Positions 14,932 to 27,341 of a stretch of 64,000 nt of DNA are shown here, in pieces; the first letter of the stretch is position 1; the number at the start of each line of letters is the position of its first letter. The position numbers and the translations under genes are program-made. This DNA is from Psilocybe azurescens (taxonomy: Eukaryota; Basidiomycota; Agaricomycetes; Agaricales; Agrocybaceae), in the NCBI GenBank assembly GCA_023853785.1, contig JAJIRX010000715.1, forward strand, positions 1 through 64,000, given 5' to 3'. The notes below the pieces were generated by a model. That model saw only the letters and a list, made by a program, of their open reading frames with translations. It was not told the origin of the DNA and searched no databases.

Positions 14932-15298
14932 TTCAAGAACGATGCAAAGTTAGCAGAGAATAGAATTTAAACTGCTGCTGTTACGGTTTTGAACTTTGCA
15001 GACATCTGTCACTGCTCCTTTTATACAATCTCAGTACCCACGAGAAGGAAGGTGGCTACCACAATATCCAATGACAGATGAATTATTTCAGTGATGGTAT
15101 ATTTATCAATTGGAGCAGGTGACTCTGCAAGCAAAGAGTCAGACATGGACAATTCTGGATACATGAATGTCAGTAGCCATGTGAGTGTGCAAACTGAATG
15201 CAGCGTTGGCGGGCCGTATTCCATGGATAAAAGTATTGGCTTATTGTTCGTCCCGCGAGTGCTATAAGTTCATATAGTCTATTCGCAATAGAGGTATT
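14932..15298. other. Intergenic
   Basis: Between the dioxygenase start and the AIM18-like stop. A 67-codon open frame on the minus strand (15021-15224) has no family resemblance and is probably the 3' UTR of the AIM18-like gene or of no meaning. Confidence 0.35.
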
Positions 15299-16333
15299 CT
15301 ATCTATGGAACGACTTCAGGTTCTCGAACACAGAATTTTTAAGCTGGTAACCAATGTTTATCATTTGACAATTAGGGTGGAGTGATATGTACGTACCGGA
15401 GTGCTTGGACCATCTTTATCAAAATAGTTTAGAACAAATTCAGTCGCGACCCAGTCATTTTCGATAGAGCCTAGGTCTCGAAAGATCAATGCTCTTGGCC
15501 GGTTCGCAACCGGGGCGGCAAGAAATATATCCAAAGGTACATGCTTGCCTAGAGGTGAATTTGGGAATAGACCTTTGAGAGTCCTCATGGGAGACGATGC
15601 TGCTTGGGCGATATCTTCGGTGATGGTAGCCTCTTGAATTCCTCGAGACAGACGTGCTTGGAGTGCACGCATGAAGGCGTCTCGCAAATGAGTATAAGAC
15701 GTGCTCCGAGTTGGAACTAATTACAGTTTGAACGATAAGATTTCCAATTTTCAGGGTGTTCCAAAAGTGCGCACCAATTCGAATGACACAGGCAGAGTTT
15801 TCAACAAGGTATTTGACTTTTTCCTCTGGTACAATGTCCAGGGGTATCTGGGTAACGGAATTAAATCAAAACGCGTAATATTCCGCAGCACTTTACTTTG
15901 AGACTAGGATTATCCAGGTCTGCGTAGAATGCAACAGAGTATACTTTGACACTCAGGAAAGACACGGTCCTGACACCAACGCCTACTAATGTCAAAACAG
16001 GAACATTCGCGTTGGAAGGGGCACGCATTGTCTTTGGGAAAGAAATAGATGTTGCTGGGTCAACTGTAGGGATGGCATTCAGAGCGGGAGAGAATGGCTA
16101 AAGTCATGGAGATTCCAACCAATTGTGTCTTCCGTAGCATCCTTTGAAACCCCAGTTTGTTGGCTGTCAAGGTGGATTGTATTGGTGTACGTGCCGACAG
16201 CTACAAGTGCTCCAGTAGCAAACAAGGTAGGAAGATATCGTCTGCGTGTTGGATGTGCTGCGGCATGAGTAGAGAGATAGCGTACAGATGCAGGACGAAA
16301 TGCGCGAGTGAATCTTGCCAATGAAAAGGACAT
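15299..16333 (-). CDS. AIM18: AIM18-like mitochondrial protein, chalcone-isomerase fold
   Basis: Fungal mitochondrial protein of the chalcone-isomerase-like family; enzymatic role is unproven for this family in fungi. The start at 16333 gives MSFSLARFTRAFRPASVRYL, a basic mitochondrial presequence, followed by a hydrophobic stretch LFATGALVAVGTY. Then come FPKTMRAPSNANVPVLTLVG, GVRTVSFLSVKVYSVAFYAD, VPEEKVKYLVENSACVIRI, THLRDAFMRALQARLSRG and GPSTP. The last intron (donor GTACGT near 15398, acceptor near 15344) joins to LKNSVFENLKSFHR and TAG at 15299-15301. No frame break seen. The 290 bp to the BLM10 start are a shared divergent promoter. Confidence 0.8.
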
Positions 16334-16623
16334 TTAAGAGAAGACAGTGACGGCACACCGGCCTATGTGCCGATAAATGGCCCACGTGCTACAGTGGCAC
16401 TAATGGTACACGCGTCTGGCATTGGCAAGGACAAGTGGACTTAGACATTAAATTGAATCTGAATACACATACTAAACGCTTGCGCGTCTCTGAATAAACC
16501 TGTCTGCACACCTGTCTATACTTGGAAACGACGCGTCATCCACTAAGGTTCTGCTTATAAGAAGCGTAGATGTGAGTAAACCCTGACTTCCTTTCACTGT
16601 ACCTTCCGAATCTAATCTCATAA
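16334..16623. promoter_or_regulatory. Divergent promoter region, AIM18-like / BLM10
   Basis: A 290-bp space between two outward-facing start codons. No defined element is visible beyond modest pyrimidine-rich tracts before the BLM10 ATG. Confidence 0.45.
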
Positions 16624-19600
16624 ATGACTTCTCTCCTGCAAACTCCATCCCTCGAATCCGGTATCCAGCTTCCACAGTATCAGCTAAATCCATCTTCAGG
16701 CCATCCCGCTATCATGGATGATGAAGATATTTTGGTCCTAGATTCTCCTGGCGAGGCCGTAAATTCTGTCTACGATAAGCAGCGCGCCTCTTTGCAAACA
16801 TATCTCGATGCATTGCCATACGAATGTGAGACAGTCGAGGACATGCAAGCTCGTCTGGAAGAAATCGTGGAGAAGATTTACATATGCGCAAAGGCTAAGA
16901 ACTGGCTCGTACTCAGCACCTGGGATGGAATGCTTCAATGGTATCTATCTTCGACTTTATAATTAGAAATCCTTTCAACCACTTATCACATTTGCAGCTG
17001 GCTTTTAATGCGCTACCCTATGGAGAATAGCACTCGTGCAAATCTTGTGCGCCTATACTATGAATTGTGTCTCGTCCCTGGGATAGAGCCCCGCGTTCTT
17101 CGTGGTTGGGCCGATATGTTGTCACGGTTGCTTTCTAATAAACCTGGTATGAAACGCAAACTTGAAGTCACGGACCTTCAGCTCCCTTGGCAGCCTCTCT
17201 GGCGTGTCTTACAAAGAGAACTGTGGCCAAAGACAAGTCTTGAAGAATCATCGTAAGAAACAGCTTGACTATCAATGCATGCTTTCTAACAACTGGTCCA
17301 GACGAAATCTCGTTAATATATTGCTTTATGTTGCTGAGCAATGCAAACGGTACTTCCCTGCTGCTGAGATCCCTGTCATGCTGGAAACCTTCTTGCCAAT
17401 TTCAACTAAAGAAGTCCGCAACTTTCGTTCTCTTTCACTGGATGCTGCTCTAACTTTGATTCAACTTAGACTATGTTGACAATGGTCCCTGTCTTAACGT
17501 CGTTTCTACCTCCCACTAATACGCACCTCTATCTTCCGCCAATCTTTAAGATCTGGGAAGCATTCAATTCGGGTGTGATTGACGATAGATTTCTAGAATT
17601 GTGCGGTGATTTAGCAGAAGAACATGTGTCAGGAACATATGGTGATGCGGGGGAAGGCGGCTCAGTATGGAAAGATGTAGGTATTTGGACCGAAGCTGAA
17701 TGGAATACACTTATGGGCAAGGGTCTTGGTTCAATGAGTATGAATTTTCGTTCATCTATTGTGTCGTGAACCTGATGCTGTCATATCTGTTTAGATGTCC
17801 CTGTTGGTGCAATGCGGGTGTGTGAAATGCGTTCTATCCTGTATCATTTATTCTCATCAATTTCACAGGGTGCCTCTAATACATCTCAGCATGCAGACCT
17901 TTTAGATAAGAGCGGCTCCAAGATCAAGAAATCCATTAGCAAGATCGGTAAGGCATATTTTCGCGACATGTAGCTCCCGTCTTTAATATTGGATATAGGT
18001 GCCCTTTCTAGGATCCTTGTGTACTCCATGAGGCTCGATGGCGACGTTCGTCAAGCCACCCCTACAGCTAATCAATCAAGGACGAAAGACGGAAAGTTGC
18101 CTCAGCAAACAGGGTACATCGCTGGATCAAAGGCTATGGATTCACTAGACCGCATGCTCACAAGTATCGAATCATTCTTTCATCCTTCAAATACAGGGGC
18201 GTGGTCACTTTCAGTAAGTCTCGTACATTTTCATGTGTTGGACTCGTTTGATCTTCAAACCATATCTAGTTAACGACTTTACTCCAACGTTTGAGTGCAG
18301 AATTCACAAAGCGATGGAAAGAGGAGGAACTTGACTCGTGCAAAACGCCTAACGTAATTATTATCATTATCACCGATTCTATGGAGATTTACAAGTTAAA
18401 AAAACAGATACAGCGTTTAACGCCGACGATTCGACGTTCGTTTGTCAACACTCTCAAAACACCAGCACTTCTAGCAATGTTCTCCAAGGATCCTGTGTGT
18501 ATGAGCTACGCCCAAGGTGCCCTTCGTTCTTTGGCAATGCTTGAACCGACAGTTATCATGCCGGAGCTTCTTGAACGTGCTTACGGGGGACTGGAAGTCG
18601 TCAATGAAACGCACAGAACAACCGCAGTTCTGAGTATGCTTTCAGGCATTACACGTCCGCTAGTGAACGAGCACGAGTGGCTTGGAGGCCAAAAGCACAT
18701 AGTACCTTTACTAGAGCTTTGTATTCCTGGAATTGATCTAGTATGTCTATTGATTCTTTATCTTCCTGCCAGACACTGACATCATTTGCTTTCATTAGAA
18801 TGATCCAGTTAAAACTGTCTGCGCGACTATGTTTATCGTGTCAGTTGTGCAGCACATGAAAATAGGGGACCTTTCTCAGTCCGGTTTCTCGTTCTCAGGC
18901 GATGGGCCTGCGGATGACATGATGGACGTAGATGATGTTGATCGTTTTCCCGATGGAACTGAACCTGGAGATATCCCTCGATTGAGTAGAGCTGACGAGA
19001 GGTCTCTCGTTCGTGATAGCACCGCGAGTTTTGCAGGTACACATTTATTCTTGACGTGACGAACCTCTCATTGAACCGTATTTTCTAGACTGGGTTGTTT
19101 CGTTGTTTCGTCGAGTGTTTGCACTCTACGAGAACTTACCAGAAGAAGGGGGAGGAAGAATACCACAGGAGGCAAACAAGAAGAGAGCGTACTCAAATCT
19201 ATCAAGGGCATGCTGGATATCATTTGTTTGCATCTCTCTGATCAATTGTTTGACCTGGTCTTGACTCTTGTTTATGATTATGCGACGACGAATGCCAAAT
19301 CAAATTCTGTCCGTGCTTTTGGGCAACTGGTCGCCTGTCTTGCCCGTGTCCGTCCAGAAAGAACAATGGCGAAGTTCTTACCTCACTGCATTTCTCAGAT
19401 AGAAGAGGAATTGAAACATGGCGCATCAAGCGTCCGAACCACCTCTACTCACGCAGCGGTGCCATCTGACACCACTTTACACTGGAGTCAGTGCAGTTAT
19501 TCGCTACTATGCCAAATCCTGACGTTTTCTGCTATAGACATGGCCATTCTTCGCGGATGCCTCGGTTATGGTGGATCTGCTGTGCGTATTATTTTCTCTA

Positions 19601-22600
19601 TAGATACTGATACAAATGCAGCATATTCATTTTTATTATTATCTCATTCTGGCTTCAGCTTCTGGTCCACAAACGCCAGATTCTAGGGCTGTTGTCTGTT
19701 TTAGTCGAAAAAACCAAAAGTGAACGCGGTTACACCGGCACTGGTCGTTTGATTACACGGATTCTAAACACGATCGGTTGTACCTATCCATTGAATGCAC
19801 GCTTCATCAATACAAAGGAGTGGGAGGATCCGAGTATGTTGGTCCATTATGATACACTATTCACAAAAACTTATTCCATTCAGGCTTCAATAAAAACCAC
19901 TCTACTCAATGGGGCCGCCTATACGAACCGCAAGATGTTGTGGTTGAGTGGCATGGTATGAGCCAAATTACCTATAAAAAAACTTTTGGTCTTGCTTTCT
20001 AAACTTTCACTGTCAGTCCCTAATGACGATGAAATCGCGTTTGTCCTGGAGATCATCGATCGCATAGCCAAGCCTGCTCTGAAATTGGTAGAATTGTTGA
20101 TAGAGACCAGTGGTAACTGGGATAACATTTCTCGCAATGATTTTTGTCGGTATGTACTCTTTTCCATAAAAGCGGAAATAGGTATAGCTGACCTTTGGAT
20201 CCAGTTACCTCCACGCTTGCCGAGCAGTATGGGGTGGCTTACCCACCTTCGTTAAAGAGCAGACTAAAACTGTGATAAACTCTTGCATAAAGCCTGATCA
20301 AGAACTACCGGAACTGCTTGTCGCTCATCTTGACGTGAAGGCCGGGTTTACCCTTACTGATCCTAGCGATCCGCGATACCAGAAATATGTTACACTTCGA
20401 GAACAGTTCGGTAGAGCTGTTCTCCTTGGCGCTGCCACCTTCAGAAAGACGACAAACGGTGAAGATCACATTGACGCTGTAATTGGAATCACTAGGGCCA
20501 TCGATACATTCCTTCTTAGTTATGGCATGAACCGAAGCGATTTTGATGCTATGCAGAAGAATTACGCTCAGGCTCGAGAGTAAGCTCTGTCTTCTATCTC
20601 CGTACATAAATAACTAACGTTCCACTTGCAGCGTGAACCGATCTTGGGTAAGACAAAAGGACAACTCACGTTTGGTCTTTGTCAAGCGTGCCCATGTTTA
20701 CCATAGCGGACGTGTCTATATGCACGCCCTGTATCGTCGTCGATCTGAATTAGATGATAAACTTCTCGGAGAACTTGTAGAGTTGTCACTTTCGCAGTAC
20801 ACCAGAATCCGAAGGTAAGTAATGCTCATATACATCCCCAGTTATTGAGTTAAAGTATATGTTTAGACAAGCACAAGCAGTACTTCATAATGTCACAGGG
20901 GTAAGCAACTAATAGGCCACTGTGATAAGTGCAATCCTTTTGTTTATTCTCATTCCTTATTACAGTATTACGTTCGCTCCACGCGATTTATTCTCCCATC
21001 TCTCTTCAAAGCTCTCGAAAAAGGCAACGATCCCGATAGAATGAAAGGCGCACTCTACATCTTGTGGAACAAAGGCATAGGTAATTAGACCTATATTAAA
21101 ATATCATAAGTAGCTAATCCAGGACCAAATTTAGCTGCATATGCCTTAGCTGGTGAGTAGCGCTCAGAAAAGTCTAGAACCGACCTAATGCATTTTTTTA
21201 TAGATCAGAATTTTCACAAGGAATACCTCATGTCTCTTTGTTGGAATGCCAACATGAGGAAAAGGTAATCTTATCTTTGGATAAATTTCCAGCCATCTAA
21301 CTTGCTGTTGTTAGCCATCCATTCAAAAACTAGTCAGTAGCCTTGCTCAAGATTGTGTAAGCCACCTCAACGAGGAGGCCACACATACCGATGCGTATGC
21401 GTTGGATACACCGCGTTTAGACAATGTGTTAAGCGATCTTGAGAGAAACTTTTCGCCATCTTTTATTGACCATAATCTCCTGAATGCCGCACTTCAAAAA
21501 GCAACAGTGCGTGTGTCGAAACGCGAAATTATATACACCGATACGGTAAACGAATTCTTAAATCCTCCACCATTATACAGCGAATCTTATTGATTGCTCA
21601 TTGTCGATCTTAGGTGTCGTCCATTCTCCAACTAGCACTAAGGCCGACAACACATGTAAGCTTCGTGCCTTACTTCGAAAACAGTTTATTGAACGTTTGC
21701 CTCTCAGTGGCGTTATCTGCAATCTGCAGCTCGTTTCTTGTATGGTCTTTTACGGAGGGATGCCGCACCATCCCCTGGCCTTGCCAAGTTCTTTTTGGAC
21801 CAAACAATAAGTCCACAACCTACTATTCGTGCCATTTCTCAAAGGTTAGTTTCAGTATCTTTTCGAATGAAAACTTGCTCAGTACCGTCTTGATATGCAG
21901 AGCAATTGTCAAACTCCTCGTTTTTGTCAAAATAAGAAGTTTCTCTCACTCAAAGGAAGAGCTCTGGTTGGATGAATGGAAAAACCCTCTGACCCGAGAA
22001 GTTTCAATTGGCAATCCAAGAAACTTTTTAGAAAGTCTTCAGCAGCCTCTGGCGGATGATGGGTAAGAGTTATTATAGGTGATTGAATTGCATTGACTAA
22101 ATCTACTTTAAAAGCTGCTACTTCGATAAGATCAACACTGGTTTTTTGACGTGGACACTGACCATCAAAGGGTATAGAGCTCTGCAAGAAGGAGAAAAAG
22201 CTCTGTCGTGGGAAGCTAACTCGCTGAAAACTCTTACTGCAATCAAGGAGGACATTAGAAAAGAAGGCTACGTTGAACAACTGTCCACCTTGTGGGGGCA
22301 AGAGTCTGGAAAAGAAGGCGGATCACTGGATCTCCGTGCCGATAATGTTCTTTTCTTCAAATATCTAGGTAATAAACAGCGTGAGTTGTTGATTACTCTT
22401 CACTGATACTTTCTGTGTTGCAGCCAAAATATTTGGACATGACGGCGTCGATGAAATTCTGACAGCTATTGACCCTCTTCTTTCTGACGCGGATAAATAT
22501 AAGCAGCGAGCAGGCGCTGAGATTCTATGTGGTCTTTTACGTGGTAAGTGCTGATCATTGACTGATCTTAATGCTGCATCTCGTTCCTAATCTTTTCTTC

Positions 22601-24665
22601 AGGATCAAAGCACTGGACGCCTACAGCATCGAAGAAGCTGTGGACATGGACAATAAACAGACTTGATCGCGTTGTCGGACAGATCAAACCTGAGACGCTG
22701 TCCTTCTGGGAAAACATTTTCCAAGTAATTTGTTTGTTATATAATTTTCCATCCAAGCCACTGACTACTTTATAGCATCAATTAATGAAACGCGATCCGC
22801 GAAGAAACCAACCGCTAGTAGATTGGATTTTCGCACTCCCTCTTGAATTCAATGGTGACTCGGCATTCGAAAGTATGTTTGATTCAAATATGCCGTTCGA
22901 TAGACTGTGTCTCACGCACATTTTACCTCAGTGACGAAATCCCTATCTCTATTTGGTATCCTTGTTGATAGCCTTGGGATCTATTTCAACCCCAAAGCCG
23001 GTTCATACGTCAAGCTACTTTTCGAGAATGCCAACTCAAGCTATGCAGAAGTGAGTATTCTTCCTTCCTGTCTTCTTATCCATGCACGAGTCCTGTTCTA
23101 ATTGTATGATAGATGCGCCAGCATGTCTGTCAAGGCCTTTATGTCATTCTCAGTAACCAATGGCAGCCGTGGTATGCCTCTACAGAAGCATTCTTGATTG
23201 CATGTTGCGAACAGAAGGATCCGTTAAAAATCCGGTACGTTTATCCTCATTGTCCGAATATCTCCGCTCACTTGTGATTGTGGTAAGTGACGCACCCTTT
23301 ATGAACTATGTGTCAGTTATCCTCGAGAAATTCCCAACATGGAGAGAAGAACGACTCCCTCCACCGCGCGTTAACCAATCAGAGGTGAACTAATAATTCT
23401 ACGAACTTCTTTTATACTAAACGAACTTGCGCTTCCTTCAGTATGACAAAGTTGGACTTACTCGTAAGATAAAGGCTTCTTTGCTTCTGGCTTGTGCTAA
23501 CTTTTTCTCAGTGCTCCAGTGGATCTGGGTGTCAGCGCATAGCCCTACGGCGTGTCTTGCATTCCCATATGCAGTAGCGATGATGCAAGCATTTTATTCA
23601 GATGTACAATTACCCAGAATACTAATCACCTTATAGGCCTGAGATACTTCGCATGTCAGAGCTGAACGATAGCTCCGATCTGCAAGCGTATAGCTCAGCT
23701 GTTCTTTACATCCTTTCTGCCGTTACTCCGCCTGTAGAATACATTGAAACAATTCTTGATAACTTCGTTGCTGCCATCAAGTCATCCACTGTACGCACCT
23801 TCCTTTTGTTTTGATTGGAAGAGATCTAATCCATATGCTCAGTCTTGGAGAATTCGTCTAAATGCTTTACCTGCTTTGGTAGTCTTCTTCTATAGGAATC
23901 TTCTGTCGATCTCGCAAGACGGTGTTGCGAAAGTGATGGATGTCCTCCTGGATTGTTTGGCTGATGAGAACGTTGAAGTAAGGCAAACGGCCTCTAAAGT
24001 ATTTTCAGGAGTGGTCAGATGTTCGCAGAGACAGAGCATCATTCCCTTGAAGGTGCGTTAATATGTATTGAACGTTACAATAATCTGATATCTTGTTCGC
24101 GTAGAATCGGTTCGTGTCACTAGCACGCAAGACTGTTCTTCCTCCGCGGCGCGATCCTGCCTATGCAGAATCACTAAAGATTCTTCATTCCGCGATCCTT
24201 GGGATTTGCGCTTTGATTGAAAGTTTGCCATATTCCGTAGAACCTTGGATGCCATCGCTGACTGAAGGTACGTCTCATTTGTTGTCTGCATCTGAAAATA
24301 TATATTTTAATTATTCTCCCCTAAAGTTTTGGCGCCTCATGCCACCGATCCTCCACCGATTTCAACCACCATTCGCAAGTGTGCGTCCGAGTTCAAGAAG
24401 GTGAGGGACTTGATCACTTTACTCCGATACGAACTCCTAATTTTTGTTTTTCATTTCTAGACCCATCAAGTATAGACCAACACATGTTGTATTAATTCCT
24501 TTCTGACTTTACTTTGTTATAGGACACTTGGCATAAGGACCAACTCTTGTTTGACGAAGACCAATTGCAAAGCCTTTCCACGATGCTTGTAGGAACGTCT
24601 TATTGTGAGTCAAAATCCGAAATTGTTCAGGATTTCAACCTAATCTTTTTTTTGCAGATGCGTAA
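16624..24665 (+). CDS. BLM10: Proteasome activator BLM10/PA200 (copy 1)
   Basis: Large HEAT/ARM-repeat protein that caps the 20S proteasome. Start at ATG 16624 (MTSLLQTP); an in-frame ATG at 16711 (MDDEDILVL) is an alternative. About 30 exons. Landmarks: ARLEEIVEKIYICAKAKNW; WLLMRYPMENSTRANLVRLY (spliced at about 16997); FLPPTNTHLYLPPIFKIWEA; the mid domain SAEFTKRWKEEELDSCK to LFRRVFALYENLPEE and LKSIKGMLDIICL; FNPKAGSYVKLLFENANSS; and the C-terminal repeat block HSAILGICALIESLPYSVEP, ISTTIRKCASEFKK. The extreme C-terminus is LVGTSYYA: intron 24604-24657 splits the last Tyr codon (TAT T|AT GCG TAA, stop 24663-24665). A C-terminal Tyr-Tyr-Ala is the family's 20S alpha-ring docking tail. One-base frame breaks occur near 17465 and near 19150. 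A second, divergent copy lies at the right end of the window. Confidence 0.9.
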
Positions 24666-27341
24666 ACCGCCCGATATGTTCTTACTTCTCCTCCCCGTAC
24701 GACTTTTGAAATTCTAAGATGGCCCTTAACACGAGCTGTAACCCTTGAAATCATGGCGATGTCATAGATTTAATGAACTGTATTCTGATTTTTTGCCAAC
24801 CTCCTTATTCTGTGTCATTCGTGCTTAATTACCACAAAGTTGCGCTTACTGGGATATGAACGCTTACTATCGATGATGACATTTAGGTATATCAATTTTT
24901 AGGAGGGTATATTTCATTTGACGCGTGTAAGGCATGCTTTCGATTCTTCGAGTTCCGGGGCCTTGTCGGTGGAAGGTACGGCTAAGTTTGGTCTGAGGTT
25001 TTAATATGAGAGGATGATCAGGAAGGTGCTTCGCATAAAATAGGTCTCTGCAGGACCAATGGTCGGTTCCTCAAAGTTTCTGCAGGGTCCTCGATAATCA
25101 GAACTTGATCGTCAAGTTAACTATACATGTCTTCAAGGCGGCCGCTGTCCATCGATGTTCAGATTCAGTTCTCAGACGTGTTCGTGTAGAACCGATGAAC
25201 TCTGTCATTACAAAGTGCCGGGGGGACCAGTTGGTCACAAGTTGTTCTGACATTTTTTGAATCTACGTCGACGAAGACATGTCAACCTGCAGCCATTTGG
25301 ATCATGTGATGACCTTACCTATACGATAAATTTTCGAACTCTGCTGTGTCATGCATTTACTACTAGTACTAATCAAGTTATGGCAAGTTGGCAACCGATT
25401 TTTCGAATTGCTATCACCTCAAAAATTCGTGGAATTAAAAAGATTTCTAGGGTGGCGGGGTTAAACTCGAGCAGACCATTGAGGACATCGGTGGTTGTCT
25501 TTAGGGCCACACGATGAGCCCCAAGGACGTGGTGGAGACAGGTAGATTGAAACCTCAGAACGTTGTCAGTCCAAATACATTTTACGACTCAACAACAGTC
25601 ATGGTAAGATATCTGTATTCGAATGCCCTTTTCTTGGCAAAACGTTGCTTTTTCAAGCCATAAAGGTAAACTGAACAAAATGATTTGCATGTTAGAGAAG
25701 CATCGGCAGTAGTACTTGCCGACGATGATTGTGTGCCACCACAGCTGTGTGCGGTCTGCACAACGCCGCAATACGCCGTTTTGGCAGTTTCGCAAGCTTT
25801 GAAATAAATCATAATACCATTTTGGGACGTACTAGAAAGGAAGGCTCACCGCTCCCCCGCATCGAAGAAGCTGCAAGTGGACCGATTATCAATATTAATA
25901 GAACTCAAAGCAGTGTACCGGGAATGGTTTTGATAACTTTTAGAATTATGCTTTCTTAGAGCGATTTGTCACGATGAGCGGCCAGTAGGCAGTGCGGTAT
26001 GACTGTAGATCATGATTTGCGGCTGAGCAAAGATGATAGATGGGATAAGTCAGTGGAGCATATCATCATTCGGACCCCTAGATTTTATCAAGGAACAGGC
26101 ACAAGCCTGTGCGGGGTGTACTTTGTGTGCCATTCGACGTTCCAGTCCGTCGCAGTGGTGTGGCTTGTGGCCGTTGGACTCGTGTTGAAAGACTTTCACA
26201 TCGATAGTGGAAGAAGCATGGTTTGTGTGACGAAATGGAGGGAATTAAATCGATAAAGATCGAAGAACAGATACTTGGTATGTTTTATAGGTGAGCAGAT
26301 CAAAATGATGGGTGATGGGACGCTAAAGTGGGAAGAAAAAGCAGACTTTCCTGGAATTGAGACGGCGGGGGTGTATTGGACGGCGACGGGTATGTGCGGT
26401 GGAAATATTTTACGCGCTGGGATGAAACTGATTGAGAGGTTGAATGTTGGAACTCGGCTCGGAGATTGAAAGGCGGTGATGGGGGCCGAAATAGGCAATG
26501 TGAGGAGTCGTCGTATTGCAATTGACTGGAATGTGGAGGAGAGATTTGGGGATTATTGAGCGATAGAATATTGAGCAGGATCGATAGCAGGCTTTAAATA
26601 CAACCAGTGGACGAAATGGACTAGGTTTGTGTAATTATTTGGGGAAAGGCTCGGGCACGTTGCATGCGATCAAAAAGGTTTTGTGGAATTGGTTGGATTG
26701 GCTGCCTGCCCTTTGCCTCACCTTCCTCCTTCTCCAGACATCACTTTTATACCGTCTCCGTTTCTTTTCCTCCTCCAAGTCGTACAAGCCCTACAGTAAC
26801 GACCTCCTCACGAACTTGCCTTACGTTGCCTCCTCTTTTTATACCTATCTCGTCGTCCCCGAGCATCACCCAGGGGTTCTATCTAACAAATATCGTCCTC
26901 GCTTATACTCTACTTTTTATCTCGCAATCATCGGAATCCAAACAGGTCTTAATTTACTGGTCAGTCCCCAAGTTATCGCACTTTGGTGTTCTTTCCTTAA
27001 GTTATCCGTGTTCTAACCCACAGTTAAATGCACGATACAGTCACGAATTCATCTACAACTACCTCTCGCTACTCCGACCCCTCGAACGAACTATTTTCTT
27101 CCGTATCTACTGCAACTCGTCCTTCAGCCCTTAAAGACTCCTTTGGTTGGATATATCCTCTCGATTTAGACCTTGAACCCAGTTTCGAGGTATGCCGCCC
27201 ACCCTCGCCACGTGTTATACTCACTCGTTTTGCTTACTCTTCCTCCCTTTTTTCTGCTAGAATTGGAAACCGTCATCCCCAGATATCACTATTTGTCTGA
27301 ATTCAAGTCGCCAGTCCTTGCAGAAACCCGATTCTTTCAAT
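24666..27341. other. Gene-poor region and CCCH gene leader
   Basis: A 2.7-kb stretch between BLM10 and the CCCH gene. The first 2 kb hold only scattered short frames on both strands (for example 25999-26256 plus, 26196-26498 minus), with no recognised protein. From about 26700 to 27340 the plus strand becomes strongly pyrimidine-rich (TCC/CTC repeats), typical of the promoter/5' leader of a highly expressed fungal gene; the open frames in it look like leader composition, not genes. No repeat family or RNA gene was recognised. Confidence 0.45.

Noticed and set aside
26627..27300. Overlapping plus-strand open frames before the CCCH gene
   Set aside because: Composition is pyrimidine-rich leader; the frames overlap each other and share no family resemblance.
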